NCBI RefSeq assembly: GCF_900168065.1
Contig: NZ_FUZZ01000007.1
Location: 62,001-126,000 of the forward strand
Length of the DNA: 64,000 nucleotides
Direction of reading: 5' to 3'
Origin: Chitinophaga ginsengisegetis
Lineage (GTDB): Bacteria > Bacteroidota > Bacteroidia > Chitinophagales > Chitinophagaceae
The notes beneath the pieces were generated by a model, which saw only the letters and a list, made by a program, of their open reading frames with translations, was not told where the DNA came from and did not search any database. The position numbers were made by a program, and so were the translations under genes. Positions 16,455 to 24,894 of the stretch are shown here, piece by piece; the stretch's first letter is position 1, and every line of letters starts with the position of its first letter.

Positions 16455-18077
16455 CTACTTCCGTTTCAGGAACACAAACCCGTTCTTCTCACCAATCACC
16501 TCCAGGTTAGGATGATGCCGGTAAGGCTCACTGTCCGTAATACGGCAAATGAAATAGGCGGGTTTATCTATCTGGCCATTCAGCAGCCAGTCTTCATTGT
16601 AATAGTTTTTATTGGAATGCGGCAACTCCCTGGAATAGTAATGCTGTGCATAACTGTGGTAGGCTAACGCCTTCACATATACGTCTTTACCCTGCAGGGA
16701 AATAAAGTAATCTATCGCAGCACGCTGTGAATAGGCTTCTATCTTGGGTACAAAGTGTACCACTGTTACCTGGATCACCAGGATGGAGCTGATAAACAAA
16801 CACAACAACCCTTTGCTGATTTTGCGGCGTATCAGTAACACGCTGCTCACAATTACCAGGATTATATAGCCTGCACCATACCCGGCTTCCGCTATCGACC
16901 AGGGCACATCTGCCTGCAGGTTGGCAACGGCAAATTTATCACCGATATAAGGAATCAGCATGTCTTTATAAACACCTACCAGCGGTAATACCGCAATCGC
17001 CAGTCCCAGCACAATACCTATAAAAAGTATGAGGGCAATATTCCAGCCCCGCAGCCGCTGCTTCCCTTCAGAGAGGAGGTACACCTGCCAGGCTGCAAGA
17101 AAAGACAGCGGGAAATAACACAGCGAAGAATAATGTACAATCTTTGTTTTTACAATAGAGAAGAGGATCAGCACCACCCAGAATAATACCCACATCCATA
17201 CCTTGAAATCCTTTAGCTCAATGGCGGCAGGAGTGGAGTAGATCGTTTTTTTCCTGCTCTGCAAATAGGTAAAAAGAAAGGTGCTTGCCGGAAAACAACC
17301 TATCAGCAACACAATCCAGTGGTAAAAGAAAGGGCCACCATGACCGGCATCTTCCGTAGTAAGCAGGCGGATCTGGTAAGCCACAAATTCATTGACAAAC
17401 CACCAGCCATGTGCAATAATTTCATACCCAAACCACAACAGTGTGGTAACACAGGCAAACAGGGCAATTAAGCCGATATGGGAAAAACGGATACTGATCT
17501 TTCCTTTATTCCAGATCCAGTATATCAACAGGCACAGCAAAGCCACCAGTATGGCTACCGGTCCTTTGGTTAATACTGCCAGCCCCAGGAATAAACCGCT
17601 GAGAATGGCCATGCGGAAAGGCTTACTGTTATAGCCAATGCGATAGGCAAAGTAGATAGAAAGGAAGATGAAGAAATTAAACGTAGGATCTATAATACCT
17701 GATTTAAAATAGAAATGCGGTAACCAGGAGCCTGCATATACCAATGCCCACCAGAAACCGAATCTTTCATCCACTGTTTTTTTACCGATGGCAAATAAAC
17801 TGATCAGTGTAGCAATGCCGATGATGGCATTGGGGAAACGGGCAGCAAAATCATTTACGCCAAAAAGGTGCATACTGCCTGCCTGCATCCATATAAATAA
17901 GGGTGGTTTTTCCCAGAAAGGACGGAAATCGATCTGCACCTGGCTGTAGTTGTGGCTTACTATCATTTCCCGGGCTGCTTCTGCAAAGTTGATTTCATCC
18001 CAGTCAAATAAATGTACGGCCCCCAGAAAAGGTATAAATAGTAAAGCGGCCACCAGGGCAATCAATAGGTATTTCAT
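16455..18077 (-). CDS. GT39/ArnT-type membrane glycosyltransferase
   Basis: A 540-residue polytopic protein. Its first loop has F-D-W-D-E-I-N-F-A-E-A-A-R-E-M, with the Asp-Glu pair that is catalytic or metal-binding in GT39/GT83 enzymes, and F-W-E-K-P-P-L-F-I-W-M, the conserved motif that follows. About 11-13 hydrophobic helices come next, then a C-terminal soluble domain of some 130 residues. Such enzymes move a sugar from a polyprenyl-phosphate donor onto lipid A, proteins or glycans at the periplasmic face. It lies just downstream of a PAP2 phosphatase gene, which fits an envelope glycolipid role. The exact acceptor is not known. Confidence 0.85.
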   Translation of the reverse strand: MKYLLIALVAALLFIPFLGAVHLFDWDEINFAEAAREMIVSHNYSQVQIDFRPFWEKPPLFIWMQAGSMHLFGVNDFAARFPNAIIGIATLISLFAIGKKTVDERFGFWWALVYAGSWLPHFYFKSGIIDPTFNFFIFLSIYFAYRIGYNSKPFRMAILSGLFLGLAVLTKGPVAILVALLCLLIYWIWNKGKISIRFSHIGLIALFACVTTLLWFGYEIIAHGWWFVNEFVAYQIRLLTTEDAGHGGPFFYHWIVLLIGCFPASTFLFTYLQSRKKTIYSTPAAIELKDFKVWMWVLFWVVLILFSIVKTKIVHYSSLCYFPLSFLAAWQVYLLSEGKQRLRGWNIALILFIGIVLGLAIAVLPLVGVYKDMLIPYIGDKFAVANLQADVPWSIAEAGYGAGYIILVIVSSVLLIRRKISKGLLCLFISSILVIQVTVVHFVPKIEAYSQRAAIDYFISLQGKDVYVKALAYHSYAQHYYSRELPHSNKNYYNEDWLLNGQIDKPAYFICRITDSEPYRHHPNLEVIGEKNGFVFLKRK

Positions 18078-18098
18078 TGAAAGTATTTAAAAAATTGG

Positions 18099-18131
18099 AT
18101 TACGAACGGTCACTGACTGACCGTTCGTAAT
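18099..18131. repeat. Perfect 14-bp inverted repeat, operator-like
   Basis: ATTACGAACGGTCA (18099-18112) and TGACCGTTCGTAAT (18118-18131) form a perfect palindrome around 5 bp. It lies between the PAP2 stop codon and the GT39 start codon on the minus strand. It looks like a TetR-family operator (ACCGTTCGT half-sites) but could be a weak terminator, as an interrupted T run follows about 5 bp later on the minus strand. No TetR gene is in the window. Confidence 0.6.
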
Positions 18132-18140
18132 TATGCATTC

Positions 18141-18815
18141 CTATGTGGTGGCATTGGCCTGTAAAAGCGCCTCTGCACATACTTCCGGCGACGACGTGGT
18201 ATCCCGGAATTTAAAAAGTCCATACACGATAACAGTACTTAAGGTACCCACAATGCTACCCACATATACATCCACAAAGAAATGTTGTGCCAGGTAAATG
18301 CGGGAATAACCGGCGCAAAGCGCCATCACTAATAACAGCAATCCCAGCTTTTTATTGCGCACAATTACGGCCAGGAAGCTGAACATGGCAAAGGCAGCCG
18401 CGGAATGACCGGACGGGAAACTGCAACTGCTGTGCACATTTACCCATCTTACAGTATGCACCAGTGTGGCGGTTTCATCTCCGAAATAGGAGATGGGGCG
18501 CGGTGCATTATAATAGTGTTTAGCCACCTGTACTACAATGGTGACCAATAGCAGCACTGCCAGCCCGATAAAGAATAGCCTGAACCGCTGTGTTATCAGC
18601 ATCAGGAACAGCACTATTCCAAACATAATTCCATCACCGAGGTAGGTAAGCCCGGTAACAATAACATCGCCCCAGTCGGAATGTTCTCTGTTAATACTGA
18701 GAAACAGGTCCCGTTGACTGTAAGTGGCTAACATTACCCCTCCCACTATTAGCCATAGCAAGAAGGGCAGGAAGAACCAGGAGTTCTTTCTGAACAGTGT
18801 AAACAGCGTTTTCAA
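18141..18815 (-). CDS. PAP2-family membrane phosphatase
   Basis: A 224-residue protein with about six membrane helices and the three PAP2 motifs: K-H-Y-Y-N-A-P-R-P, then C-S-F-P-S-G-H-S, then S-R-I-Y-L-A-Q-H-F-F-V-D. The catalytic residues are the His of P-S-G-H and the His of the third motif. PAP2 membrane enzymes remove phosphate from lipid pyrophosphates such as undecaprenyl pyrophosphate or lipid A. The gene is followed by a palindrome and the GT39 glycosyltransferase gene on the same strand, so recycling of an undecaprenyl carrier or lipid A editing is a reasonable inference. It starts 28 bp after the LptF/G gene. Confidence 0.88.
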   Translation of the reverse strand: MKTLFTLFRKNSWFFLPFLLWLIVGGVMLATYSQRDLFLSINREHSDWGDVIVTGLTYLGDGIMFGIVLFLMLITQRFRLFFIGLAVLLLVTIVVQVAKHYYNAPRPISYFGDETATLVHTVRWVNVHSSCSFPSGHSAAAFAMFSFLAVIVRNKKLGLLLLVMALCAGYSRIYLAQHFFVDVYVGSIVGTLSTVIVYGLFKFRDTTSSPEVCAEALLQANATT

Positions 18816-18843
18816 GTCTGTAGGTTTTAAATTGTAGGTTGTT

Positions 18844-20289
18844 TTAAATCTCTTTAAGAACTTCTTTCTTTCTAAATCTCTGTAAGAACTTTTTTATTTG
18901 TTGAATAACGCGAAAATAATACTCTTTGTTAAAAAGCTGCGAATCATTCATAGCCTTAACAATAAGGAAACCTGCAATAGGCAGTAACACCATATTTGAT
19001 AACCACATGCCCGACCAGGTAAACATCACGCCATTCCTGGCCATCTTTTCGCCTATCATGAAAAATACGTTAAAAATCACAAAAAAGATCACGGCAAACA
19101 CCAGCGGTGTACCCAGCCCTCCCTTCCTGATAATAGAACCCAGGGGGGCGCCTATCAGGAACATCACGATACAGGCAGCAGCCAGCGTGAATTTACGTTG
19201 CCATTCAACTTTGTGCATCAGGATTACGCCATGCTTGTCTTCAAACTCCTGGGTAGGCTGTTCAAGGGCGCTCTGTGTTTCACGAACATTCTGCTCTGCC
19301 CTTTCCAGCACAGTACGGAGGCTCTTCTCCGGTACAATATCTTCAAATTCCTTTGCTTTCAGCGGAGGGGCGCTGGCCGCCCAGGCAGAATCCTTCCATT
19401 TGAAGAAAGGATAACGTACAGTAACATACGAATTTACTGTTTTGCTGTACTGGTTCTCTATTTTCTGCAGGGAATCTATTGCCACATCCAGCTGTCTTAC
19501 GTTCAGCATTTGCTGGTTGGAGGCAAAAAGATCCATGTTCAGGCGGTTAAAAGCAAATGAGCTCAGGTCAAAAGCCTTGCTGTATTTTTTAAAACCCAGC
19601 CTGATCATGTCGCCGGGAACAGTGTATCCGCGGTTGTTCCGCTCTTCATAACGCCACCCGTTGTCGAGGATAAAATACAGGAAACGTTTGTTGGCGGTAA
19701 GTACCATCTGTCCCTTTTCGGCCAGGATGATCCGGTCGCCGCCACCACTCTGGTGATCGAAGATCATTACCTGGTGAATGGTCTGGTTGTCTTTATCCTT
19801 TTGGGCTACTTTAATGGTATAGCCGGGAATATCTTTATAGAATACGCCTGCCTTGATATTAAAGGCCGGTTTGGAGTTGGTAATATCATAGAGCAGTGAT
19901 TTGGCCTGGAGGTTGGCCACCGGGATCACATAGTTGGCAAACAAAAAGGCGAGGAACGCGATCACGGAACACACCAGCAGCAGCGGGCGGATAAAACGCA
20001 ACAGGGAAATACCTGAAGATTTTAACGCCACCAGTTCAAAGCTTTCTCCTAGGTTCCCAAAGGTCATAATGGAAGACAGCAACACCGCAAGGGGGAGGGC
20101 CAGGGTTACCAGTGTGGCGCTGGTATAGGCAATGAGCTGTATGATCACACCTGTATCCAGACCTTTACCCACCAGGTCGTCCACATACTTCCAGAGGAAC
20201 TGCATTACCAGTACAAATAAGGTAACAAAGAAGGTAGCTACAAAGGGACCCAGGAAGGTTTTTATAATTAGTTTGTCGAGTTTTTTCAC
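18844..20289 (-). CDS. LptF/LptG-family permease (YjgP/YjgQ)
   Basis: LptF and LptG are the membrane subunits of the ABC transporter that pulls lipopolysaccharide out of the inner membrane. The protein has three N-terminal helices, a large periplasmic beta-rich domain (about 140-370) and three C-terminal helices, including G-A-P-L-G-S-I-I-R-K-G-G-L-G. I chose the GTG start at 20289 (reads M-K-K-L-D-K-L-I-I-K), which fits the family start. An upstream ATG at 20370 would add 27 polar residues and leave only 51 bp to the divergent gene. No partner permease is nearby. It leads the run LptF/G, PAP2, GT39. Confidence 0.88.
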   Translation of the reverse strand: MKKLDKLIIKTFLGPFVATFFVTLFVLVMQFLWKYVDDLVGKGLDTGVIIQLIAYTSATLVTLALPLAVLLSSIMTFGNLGESFELVALKSSGISLLRFIRPLLLVCSVIAFLAFLFANYVIPVANLQAKSLLYDITNSKPAFNIKAGVFYKDIPGYTIKVAQKDKDNQTIHQVMIFDHQSGGGDRIILAEKGQMVLTANKRFLYFILDNGWRYEERNNRGYTVPGDMIRLGFKKYSKAFDLSSFAFNRLNMDLFASNQQMLNVRQLDVAIDSLQKIENQYSKTVNSYVTVRYPFFKWKDSAWAASAPPLKAKEFEDIVPEKSLRTVLERAEQNVRETQSALEQPTQEFEDKHGVILMHKVEWQRKFTLAAACIVMFLIGAPLGSIIRKGGLGTPLVFAVIFFVIFNVFFMIGEKMARNGVMFTWSGMWLSNMVLLPIAGFLIVKAMNDSQLFNKEYYFRVIQQIKKFLQRFRKKEVLKEI

Positions 20290-20421
20290 TGATAATGCGG
20301 TATTAAAAAGATGGAATCCCGATCTTCGTATTCTACTGGTCAGGATACTCCTAAACGGTAAAGTTAGCACGAATTCACAAAGGAGTGTTAGGGAGAACCT
20401 GAAAATACCGTTAAAATTTAT

Positions 20422-21036
20422 ATGGAAAGTTTTGAACTAACGCCGGAAGAAGCAGCTGTTGTAGAAAGTACTCATTTTATTCTCCTGAAAAACAGTGCAA
20501 TAGAGAAGATAATGGTGCTGATGGGAAAGCTGCAGGAAGCGCTGGCGGCGTACGACCGTAACAGTAATTTTCCCTTTAAGCCGGAGTGGCTGCTGCAGGG
20601 AGGTAAAATTTCAAAGGGGGAACAGTACAAGGGGTTACCCTGGGTAATGCTGGACTACCCGCGTTATTTCAGTAAAACGGAAGTATTTGCGTTCCGCACC
20701 ATGTTCTGGTGGGGGCATTATTTTAGCGCTACCCTGCACCTGGCAGGTAACGTAAAGCGCTATTACAGTGCTGTTCTTGAAAGCAGTTACACAAAACTGG
20801 CGGAGGCCGGATTTCAGGTGTATGTTCAGGAAGATCCCTGGGAGCATGATTTCGAAAACGGAAATTATTGTTTCATAAACACCTTAAGTTTAGATGAGTG
20901 GAAGACGCTGATTAGCCGGAACGATTTTATCAAAGTGGCTAAACCTTTCGTGATCGGTCATTGGGGCAAAATAATTACTGATGTAGTGGAGGCCTATGCT
21001 GCGCTACTCAATATACTTGAAAATAAAGGGGCTTAA
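20422..21036 (+). CDS. Conserved hypothetical protein (Chitinophagaceae-type)
   Basis: I do not recognise a named domain in these 204 residues. The N-terminus is helical and acidic. The middle has P-W-V-M-L-D-Y-P-R and a tryptophan-rich F-R-T-M-F-W-W-G-H-Y-F-S. It has no signal peptide and no true membrane helix, so it is probably cytosolic. It is divergent from the LptF/G gene and its last 4 bp overlap the convergent START-like gene. Confidence 0.7.
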   Translation: MESFELTPEEAAVVESTHFILLKNSAIEKIMVLMGKLQEALAAYDRNSNFPFKPEWLLQGGKISKGEQYKGLPWVMLDYPRYFSKTEVFAFRTMFWWGHYFSATLHLAGNVKRYYSAVLESSYTKLAEAGFQVYVQEDPWEHDFENGNYCFINTLSLDEWKTLISRNDFIKVAKPFVIGHWGKIITDVVEAYAALLNILENKGA

Positions 21037-21413
21037 CTGCCGATGCGGTGGAAGAGATCTTTCACCTGGTATTCCCATAGCTGACTTTGGTCCTTCACTT
21101 CTTTCTTCTCTGCGAAATCTTTTACTACCAGGATAGTTTCATTCGTTACTTCAGAAATTTGTATGCGGAACTCAAAATATTCTTCTTTGGGAGCATGCGT
21201 CCAGTGCAGCCGGATGTACTCATCTTCCTCCTGTTCCAGTACTTCTGCTTCTTCAGCCGTACCGTTCCATGAAAAGGAAAAAACATTATCCCTGAAATCA
21301 ACCCTATCGGCAAACCACTCCTGTAAACCAGCAGGGGTCGATAAGAATTCATACAGGATACCGGGTGAGCACCTTACCGGAAATTCTAACTCATAAAGCA
21401 CTTTCTTAGACAT
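21033..21413 (-). CDS. START-like / AHSA1-type domain protein
   Basis: The 126 residues fit a small helix-grip (START-like) fold: an opening strand Y-E-L-E-F-P-V-R-C-S-P, a helix L-Y-E-F-L-S-T-P-A-G-L-Q-E-W-F with the typical W-F, a strand F-S-F-S-W-N-G-T-A-E-E-A-E-V and a long C-terminal helix. Such proteins bind hydrophobic ligands or help chaperones. It is convergent with the previous gene (4 bp overlap). Function in this cell is unknown. Confidence 0.75.
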   Translation of the reverse strand: MSKKVLYELEFPVRCSPGILYEFLSTPAGLQEWFADRVDFRDNVFSFSWNGTAEEAEVLEQEEDEYIRLHWTHAPKEEYFEFRIQISEVTNETILVVKDFAEKKEVKDQSQLWEYQVKDLFHRIGS

Positions 21414-21776
21414 CTCTCAAATAATTAGTAAATCAATATCATCCAGTTGCAATTATAGAAAATATTTTACTCTGTCAAAATAATTTACGGTTTTTTTTTA
21501 TAGAATACATAAAAACTTTACACGCCTTAATAAAACTATATATATTACATTTATAATAAATATAAAATACAAACATGTGATAGCGCTGACTGCTTCGCCT
21601 CTATAGTGGCGAATTTCCGCGACAATTGCAAGCCCTTAATGATCAATCGATTTTATTTGGAAATGATTTAAAAACAATAGATTTTTTTTGGTGGCTATCT
21701 AAAAAAAGTTATTTTTGTCAGGCATTCATCAAATCTTAACTTTTTATTAACCTGTAACTGTTCCGACTCTATGTCA
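21414..21776. other. AT-rich gene-free region upstream of rpoD
   Basis: About 360 bp without a gene, strongly AT-rich at 21430-21570. It holds the rpoD promoter at 21687-21717 and probably the promoter of the START-like gene on the other strand. No hairpin or tandem repeat stands out. Confidence 0.6.
21687..21717 (+). promoter_or_regulatory. rpoD promoter, Bacteroidota type
   Basis: TTTG (21687-21690), 19 bp, then TATTTTTG (21710-21717): an exact match to the -33/-7 consensus of the Bacteroidota housekeeping sigma factor. The start of transcription should be near 21724, giving a leader of roughly 50 nt. The gene it serves encodes the sigma factor itself. Confidence 0.85.
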
Positions 21777-22643
21777 ATGCGCCAACTTAAAATCACTAAA
21801 TCCATTACCAACAGGGAATCACAATCCCTGGAGAAGTATCTGCAGGAGATTGGGAAAGTGGATTTAATTACGCCGGAAGAAGAGGTAAACCTGGCTATCC
21901 GGATCAAGCAGGGCGATCAGAGAGCGTTGGAGAAGCTTACAAAAGCAAACCTCCGCTTTGTGGTATCCGTTGCGAAACAGTACCAGAACCAGGGCCTGTC
22001 ACTCAGTGACCTGATCAACGAGGGGAACCTCGGGTTAATTAAAGCTGCTCAACGTTTTGATGAAACGCGCGGTTTTAAATTCATTTCCTACGCCGTTTGG
22101 TGGATCCGTCAGTCTATCCTGCAGGCACTGGCAGAACAATCCAGGATTGTTCGCCTTCCGCTCAACAAAGTGGGCCTGAGCAACAAGATCAGCAAGGCAT
22201 ACTCCCAGCTGGAACAGGAATATGAAAGAGAACCATCTCCCGATGAACTGGCTACCATCCTGGAAATCAATACGGAAGAAGTGGAAGCAACCCTCGGCGT
22301 TGCTGCCCGTCACGTATCAATGGACGCGCCTTTTATCGATGGGGAAGATAACTCCCTGCTGGATGTACTCGAAAACCCGAATGCCGTTAGCGCAGACGAG
22401 GAACTGGATCATCACGATTCCCTCCGCCGCGAAATCGAGCGCTCACTCTCTACTTTAACAGATCGTCAGAAAGATGTGATCATGCTGTACTTCGGCATCG
22501 CCGTTGAACACCCCATGTCACTCGAAGATATCGGCGAAAAATTTGGCCTGACCCGCGAACGCGTTCGCCAGATCAAAGACAAAGCCATTACCAAATTAAG
22601 AACCACTTCCAGGAGCAAGTTGCTGCGCAATTACCTGGGATAA
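21777..22643 (+). CDS. rpoD: Primary RNA polymerase sigma factor (RpoD/SigA)
   Basis: The 288-residue product has region 1.2 (Y-L-Q-E-I-G-K near 22), region 2 (N-L-R-F-V-V-S-V-A-K-Q-Y, then F-I-S-Y-A-V-W-W-I-R-Q-S-I), region 3 and region 4 with the helix-turn-helix L-T-R-E-R-V-R-Q-I-K. It lacks region 1.1 and the large insert of proteobacterial RpoD, as is normal for Bacteroidota primary sigma factors that read TTTG/TAnnTTTG promoters. The start at 21777 (M-R-Q-L-K-I-T-K-S) fits the family; an ATG 6 bp earlier is possible. A strong terminator follows, so it is transcribed alone. Confidence 0.97.
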   Translation: MRQLKITKSITNRESQSLEKYLQEIGKVDLITPEEEVNLAIRIKQGDQRALEKLTKANLRFVVSVAKQYQNQGLSLSDLINEGNLGLIKAAQRFDETRGFKFISYAVWWIRQSILQALAEQSRIVRLPLNKVGLSNKISKAYSQLEQEYEREPSPDELATILEINTEEVEATLGVAARHVSMDAPFIDGEDNSLLDVLENPNAVSADEELDHHDSLRREIERSLSTLTDRQKDVIMLYFGIAVEHPMSLEDIGEKFGLTRERVRQIKDKAITKLRTTSRSKLLRNYLG

Positions 22644-22702
22644 GCGGATGTTGTCGTACTCAGGATTATCCTGATGTTTTTAGTTGATTTGTAAAGATTT
22701 TT

Positions 22703-22760
22703 AAAGATTAGCGAAGACTACTGCGGTAATATCCGCAATGGTCTTCGCTAATCTTTTTTT
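22703..22760 (+). terminator. rpoD terminator
   Basis: Long hairpin with arms AAAGATTAGCGAAGAC and GTCTTCGCTAATCTTT, an inner CTGCGG/CCGCAA pairing and a closing T run. Confidence 0.9.
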
Positions 22761-22835
22761 AATCAAAAAAGATCAAATCAACATAATCAGCATAATCAGT
22801 TTAATCCTGAGTAAGACAAAATCCCCAAAAAAATA

Positions 22836-22843
22836 TACTTTTG
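22836..22843 (+). promoter_or_regulatory. ffh promoter -7 box
   Basis: TACTTTTG matches the TAnnTTTG consensus and is followed by GCAG, as in several promoters of this window. No TTTG is seen 18-21 bp upstream, so only the -7 half is clear. It lies 22 bp before the ffh start codon. Confidence 0.6.
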
Positions 22844-22865
22844 CAGTCCGTTTAAAATACCAACA

Positions 22866-24191
22866 ATGTTTGAATCATTATCAGAGAGACTCGATTCCGC
22901 GTTTAAACAGCTTAAAGGGGAAGGCCGGATTTCAGAAATAAATATCGCCTCTACCGTTAAAGAGATCCGTCGTGCATTGGTGGATGCGGATGTGAACTAT
23001 AAAATTGCCAAGGAATTTACAGATAAAGTAAAGGATAAAGCATTGGGAGAAAAGGTGTTAACATCTATTTCCCCCGGTCAGCTCATGGTGAAGATCGTAA
23101 AGGATGAACTGGCCGAACTCATGGGCGGTACCGAAGCCGAATTCGATCTCAAATCCAATCCTACTGTAGTATTGATCGCAGGTTTGCAGGGTTCGGGTAA
23201 AACCACCTTCTCCGGCAAACTGGGTAACTTCCTCAAAACAAAGAAAAATAAGAAACCCTTACTGGTAGCTGCCGATATCTACCGCCCCGCGGCGATAGAC
23301 CAGCTGAAAGTACTGGGGGAACAAATAGGCGTGGAAGTTTACAGCGAACCGGAAAATAAAAATGCCGTTCAGATCGCTGAAAACGCTATCAAACACGCAA
23401 AAGCCAATAACTTCAACGTTATTATCATCGATACTGCCGGCCGTTTGGCGGTAGACGAGGCAATGATGAACGAAGTGGCAGCCGTAAAAGCTGCGGTGAA
23501 ACCACAGGAAATACTGTTCGTGGTGGATTCCATGACCGGCCAGGATGCGGTGAACACCGCCAAAGCGTTCAACGAACGCCTCGACTTTACCGGCGTGGTG
23601 CTCACCAAACTGGATGGCGATACCCGCGGTGGTGCGGCGCTTACCATCAAATACACGGTGGAAAAGCCCATCAAGTTCGTAAGCATGGGGGAAAAACTCG
23701 ATACCCTCGACGTTTTCTACCCCGAACGTATGGCACAGCGTATTCTCGGAATGGGTGATATCACCACCCTCGTGGAACGCGCCCAGGAACAGTTCAACGA
23801 AGAACAGGCCAAGAAACTCGAGAAAAAGATCCGCCAGAACCAGTTCGATTTCGACGACTTCAAGGAACAACTCCAGCAGATTAAAAAAATGGGTAACCTG
23901 AAAGATCTGATGGGCATGATCCCCGGCGTTGGGAAGGCAGTAAAGGACCTGGATATCAGCGATGACGCTTTTAAGGGCATTGAGGCCATGATCAACTCCA
24001 TGACGAAGGCAGAACGTGCCGACCCGGATATGATCGACGGAAGCCGCCGCAAACGCATCGCAAAAGGCGCCGGAAAAAACATCCAGGACGTCAACCAGTT
24101 CATGAAACAGTTCGAACAGATGCGCCAGATGATGAAAATGATGAATAAATTTGGCGGTGGTGGTAAGGGTTTGAAAGGAATGGTGAGATAA
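22866..24191 (+). CDS. ffh: Signal recognition particle protein Ffh (SRP54)
   Basis: Ffh binds signal sequences on nascent chains together with SRP RNA and hands ribosomes to FtsY at the membrane. The N domain (1-95) is followed by the GTPase domain with G-L-Q-G-S-G-K-T-T (106-114), D-T-A-G-R and T-K-L-D-G-D. The methionine-rich M domain (about 300-441) ends with G-G-G-G-K-G-L-K-G-M. The length of 441 aa is normal. It is monocistronic, between the rpoD terminator and the rpsP promoter. Confidence 0.97.
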   Translation: MFESLSERLDSAFKQLKGEGRISEINIASTVKEIRRALVDADVNYKIAKEFTDKVKDKALGEKVLTSISPGQLMVKIVKDELAELMGGTEAEFDLKSNPTVVLIAGLQGSGKTTFSGKLGNFLKTKKNKKPLLVAADIYRPAAIDQLKVLGEQIGVEVYSEPENKNAVQIAENAIKHAKANNFNVIIIDTAGRLAVDEAMMNEVAAVKAAVKPQEILFVVDSMTGQDAVNTAKAFNERLDFTGVVLTKLDGDTRGGAALTIKYTVEKPIKFVSMGEKLDTLDVFYPERMAQRILGMGDITTLVERAQEQFNEEQAKKLEKKIRQNQFDFDDFKEQLQQIKKMGNLKDLMGMIPGVGKAVKDLDISDDAFKGIEAMINSMTKAERADPDMIDGSRRKRIAKGAGKNIQDVNQFMKQFEQMRQMMKMMNKFGGGGKGLKGMVR

Positions 24192-24216
24192 ACGGATCAG
24201 ATTGATATAAATATTT

Positions 24217-24247
24217 TTTGCAAATACCAACTTACTGATTACATTTG
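24217..24247 (+). promoter_or_regulatory. rpsP promoter, Bacteroidota type
   Basis: TTTG (24217-24220), 19 bp, TACATTTG (24240-24247): an exact match to the -33/-7 consensus, 53 bp before the rpsP start codon. Confidence 0.85.
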
Positions 24248-24300
24248 CATCCCTAATTAAACAATATTTCCTAACTCGCAAAAAATAACTCGACTTATTT

Positions 24301-24765
24301 ATGCCAGTAAAAATCAGACTGCAGAGACATGGCGCGAAAAAAAGGCCTTTCTATTTTATCGTAGTAGCCGACGCCCGCGCACCAAGAGATGGTAAATTCA
24401 TCCAGAAAATTGGTACTTACAATCCTTTAACAGTTCCGGCTTCCATCAACATTGATACCGAAAAGGCATTGCGTTGGTTGCAGAAAGGTGCACAACCTAC
24501 CGATACTGTTAGAAGAATCTTGTCATTCAAAGGTGTATTGTATTTGAAACACCTGTTAAGGGGTGTTACTTTGAACCTGTTCGACGAGCCTACTGCTTAC
24601 CAGAAGTTCGCACAATGGCAAGCTGAACACGAACAAAAAGTTTCTGCCCGCCGTGACGGTCACAAGAAAGCAAGGATTGCTGCTCCAATCGTAAGAAAGG
24701 TAGAAGACACTCCGGCCGCTCCTGCGACTGAAACACCAGCAGCAGAAGAAGGTAACGAAGCATAA
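24301..24765 (+). CDS. rpsP: 30S ribosomal protein S16, with C-terminal extension
   Basis: The start M-P-V-K-I-R-L-Q-R-H-G and F-Y-F-I-V-V-A-D-A-R-A-P-R-D-G identify S16, an early-assembly protein of the small subunit. The core ends near residue 85. The protein then runs on to 154 residues, with a Lys/Arg-rich part and an Ala/Pro/Thr/Glu tail (for example A-A-P-A-T-E-T-P-A-A-E-E-G). Such tails are common in Bacteroidota S16. It heads rpsP-rimM-trmD-rplS, the usual bacterial order, but a hairpin after it can uncouple the downstream genes. Confidence 0.97.
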   Translation: MPVKIRLQRHGAKKRPFYFIVVADARAPRDGKFIQKIGTYNPLTVPASINIDTEKALRWLQKGAQPTDTVRRILSFKGVLYLKHLLRGVTLNLFDEPTAYQKFAQWQAEHEQKVSARRDGHKKARIAAPIVRKVEDTPAAPATETPAAEEGNEA

Positions 24766-24790
24766 AACGGCAACGTTTTAACAATACCTG

Positions 24791-24829
24791 AAAAAGGAAA
24801 TATTTGCAACCGCAAATGTTTCCTTTTTT
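24791..24829 (+). terminator. Terminator or attenuator between rpsP and rimM
   Basis: Arms AAAAAGGAAATATTTGC and GCAAATGTTTCCTTTTT around AACC, ending in a T run. It would reduce read-through from rpsP into rimM-trmD. Confidence 0.85.
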
Positions 24830-24894
24830 AATTTTTGTTAATAGCCTCACCAGCAATCAGTTACCTGATCCGCTAAAGTCCGACAGCAAAAATT

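Noticed and set aside
20290..20370. Longer N-terminus for the LptF/LptG permease
   Set aside because: The added 27 residues are polar and basic, do not fit the family start, and would crowd the divergent gene's promoter; GTG 20289 fits better.
23259..24281. A 340-codon open frame on the minus strand opposite ffh
   Set aside because: It is a mirror of ffh codon use: no recognisable domain, His/Phe-rich composition, and it overlaps a certain gene along almost its whole length.
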